Below are positions 22,641 through 22,892 of a DNA stretch of 22,892 nucleotides, one piece after another. The stretch is from positions 1 through 22,892 of the forward strand of contig JBBKWP010000021.1 in assembly GCA_037968995.1 (NCBI GenBank), in the 5' to 3' direction. Both the position numbers and the translations under genes were made by a program. This DNA comes from JAEXNA01 sp037968995. GTDB lineage: Bacteria > Vulcanimicrobiota > Xenobia > Xenobiales > JADMJV01. Each line of letters begins with the position of its first letter. Position 1 is the stretch's first letter. The notes beneath the pieces are model-generated. The model did not search any database and was not told the DNA's origin. It worked only from the letters and a program-made list of their open reading frames with translations.

Positions 22641-22655
22641 GGGCACGGGCCTGAT
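22612..22655. terminator. 18-bp perfect inverted repeat over the Nudix-gene stop codon
   Basis: The last codons of the gene (22612-22629) pair perfectly with 22638-22655 across an 8-nt loop (TGGCATCC); the TAA stop opens the second arm. Such a stable hairpin must affect the mRNA 3' end. Neither side has a U-tract, so it is not a textbook terminator. It may serve both this gene and the convergent membrane-protein gene as a 3' barrier. Confidence 0.65.
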
Positions 22656-22731
22656 AGCCTTCTGAGAAGAAAGGATCTGTAGACCGGTAGGTTTTTGACG
22701 CAGGTCTCGTTCAGCTCTTCGAGGATTGCAC

Positions 22732-22892
22732 TCAACTGTGCCAGTGGGCGACAAAGATGTGGAGATTGAGAACCATAAGCACTAGGGCCGGCAAGGTCTC
22801 AACGAGGCTGTCTTTGACCCAGACACGGACTCCTACGCCAAGCAGCATCAGAATAGAGAGGCCGCCGGAGGCTAGCAACATGGCTGGAAGCC
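22732..22892 (-). CDS. Membrane protein, C-terminal fragment
   Basis: The last 53 or so residues of a minus-strand gene cut by the right edge. Two hydrophobic segments are visible, LLASGGLSILMLLGVGV and LPALVLMVLNLHIFVAHW, separated by RVWVKDSLVE, and the frame ends in a His/Trp-rich tail with TGA at 22734-22732. The pattern of two helices with a short charged turn is convincing for a membrane protein. The family cannot be told from this fragment. Convergent with the Nudix gene, 91 nt apart. Confidence 0.6.
   Translation of the reverse strand, partial: LPAMLLASGGLSILMLLGVGVRVWVKDSLVETLPALVLMVLNLHIFVAHWHS

Overview
This window comes from a bacterium with fairly G+C-rich DNA, short intergenic gaps and mostly good Shine-Dalgarno sites. 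It holds no rRNA, tRNA, CRISPR array, transposase or integrase that I can recognise. I cannot assign a phylum from sequence alone. The mix of carbon-storage enzymes, lineage-specific proteins with Pro/Ser/Ala-rich N termini and a UGA-containing selenoprotein suggests an uncultured, free-living lineage, but that is a weak inference.

Layout. (1) 1-4745: a minus-strand three-gene unit encodes a MalZ-like GH13 glucosidase, a short-chain dehydrogenase and an SMP-30/gluconolactonase (cut by the window edge). It diverges from a GH37 trehalase. Together they look like a module that frees glucose from maltodextrin and trehalose and oxidises it through a lactone. (2) 4992-8763: a subtilisin-like protein without a signal peptide converges on a minus-strand pair, an M20 peptidase followed by glgC (ADP-glucose pyrophosphorylase, glycogen synthesis). 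(3) 8909-15320: a flavocytochrome/vanillyl-alcohol-oxidase type flavoprotein converges on an ATP-grasp ligase plus EamA exporter pair. That pair diverges from a tightly packed trio: FMN reductase, unknown protein and EgtC-like class II glutamine amidotransferase. This could be a small biosynthesis-and-export locus. (4) 15354-17474: a 36-codon PrsW-like N-terminal fragment, a one-pass membrane protein, then on the minus strand a DJ-1/PfpI protein and a peroxiredoxin-like gene. (5) 17670-22892: a leaderless-looking gene for an HExxH metallopeptidase resembling the anthrax-lethal-factor fold, an Ig-repeat lipoprotein with a perfect terminator, a Nudix-containing protein ending in an 18-bp perfect inverted repeat, and the end of a membrane protein.

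The strongest find is at 16236-16823. The peroxiredoxin-like gene is split by one in-frame TGA exactly where the family has the first Cys of its WCPYC motif, so the motif reads W-U-P-Y-C. A hairpin starts 10 nt after the TGA, and its apical loop lies 16 nt after it. This fits the published bacterial SECIS rules, so the gene is very probably a selenoprotein rather than a pseudogene.
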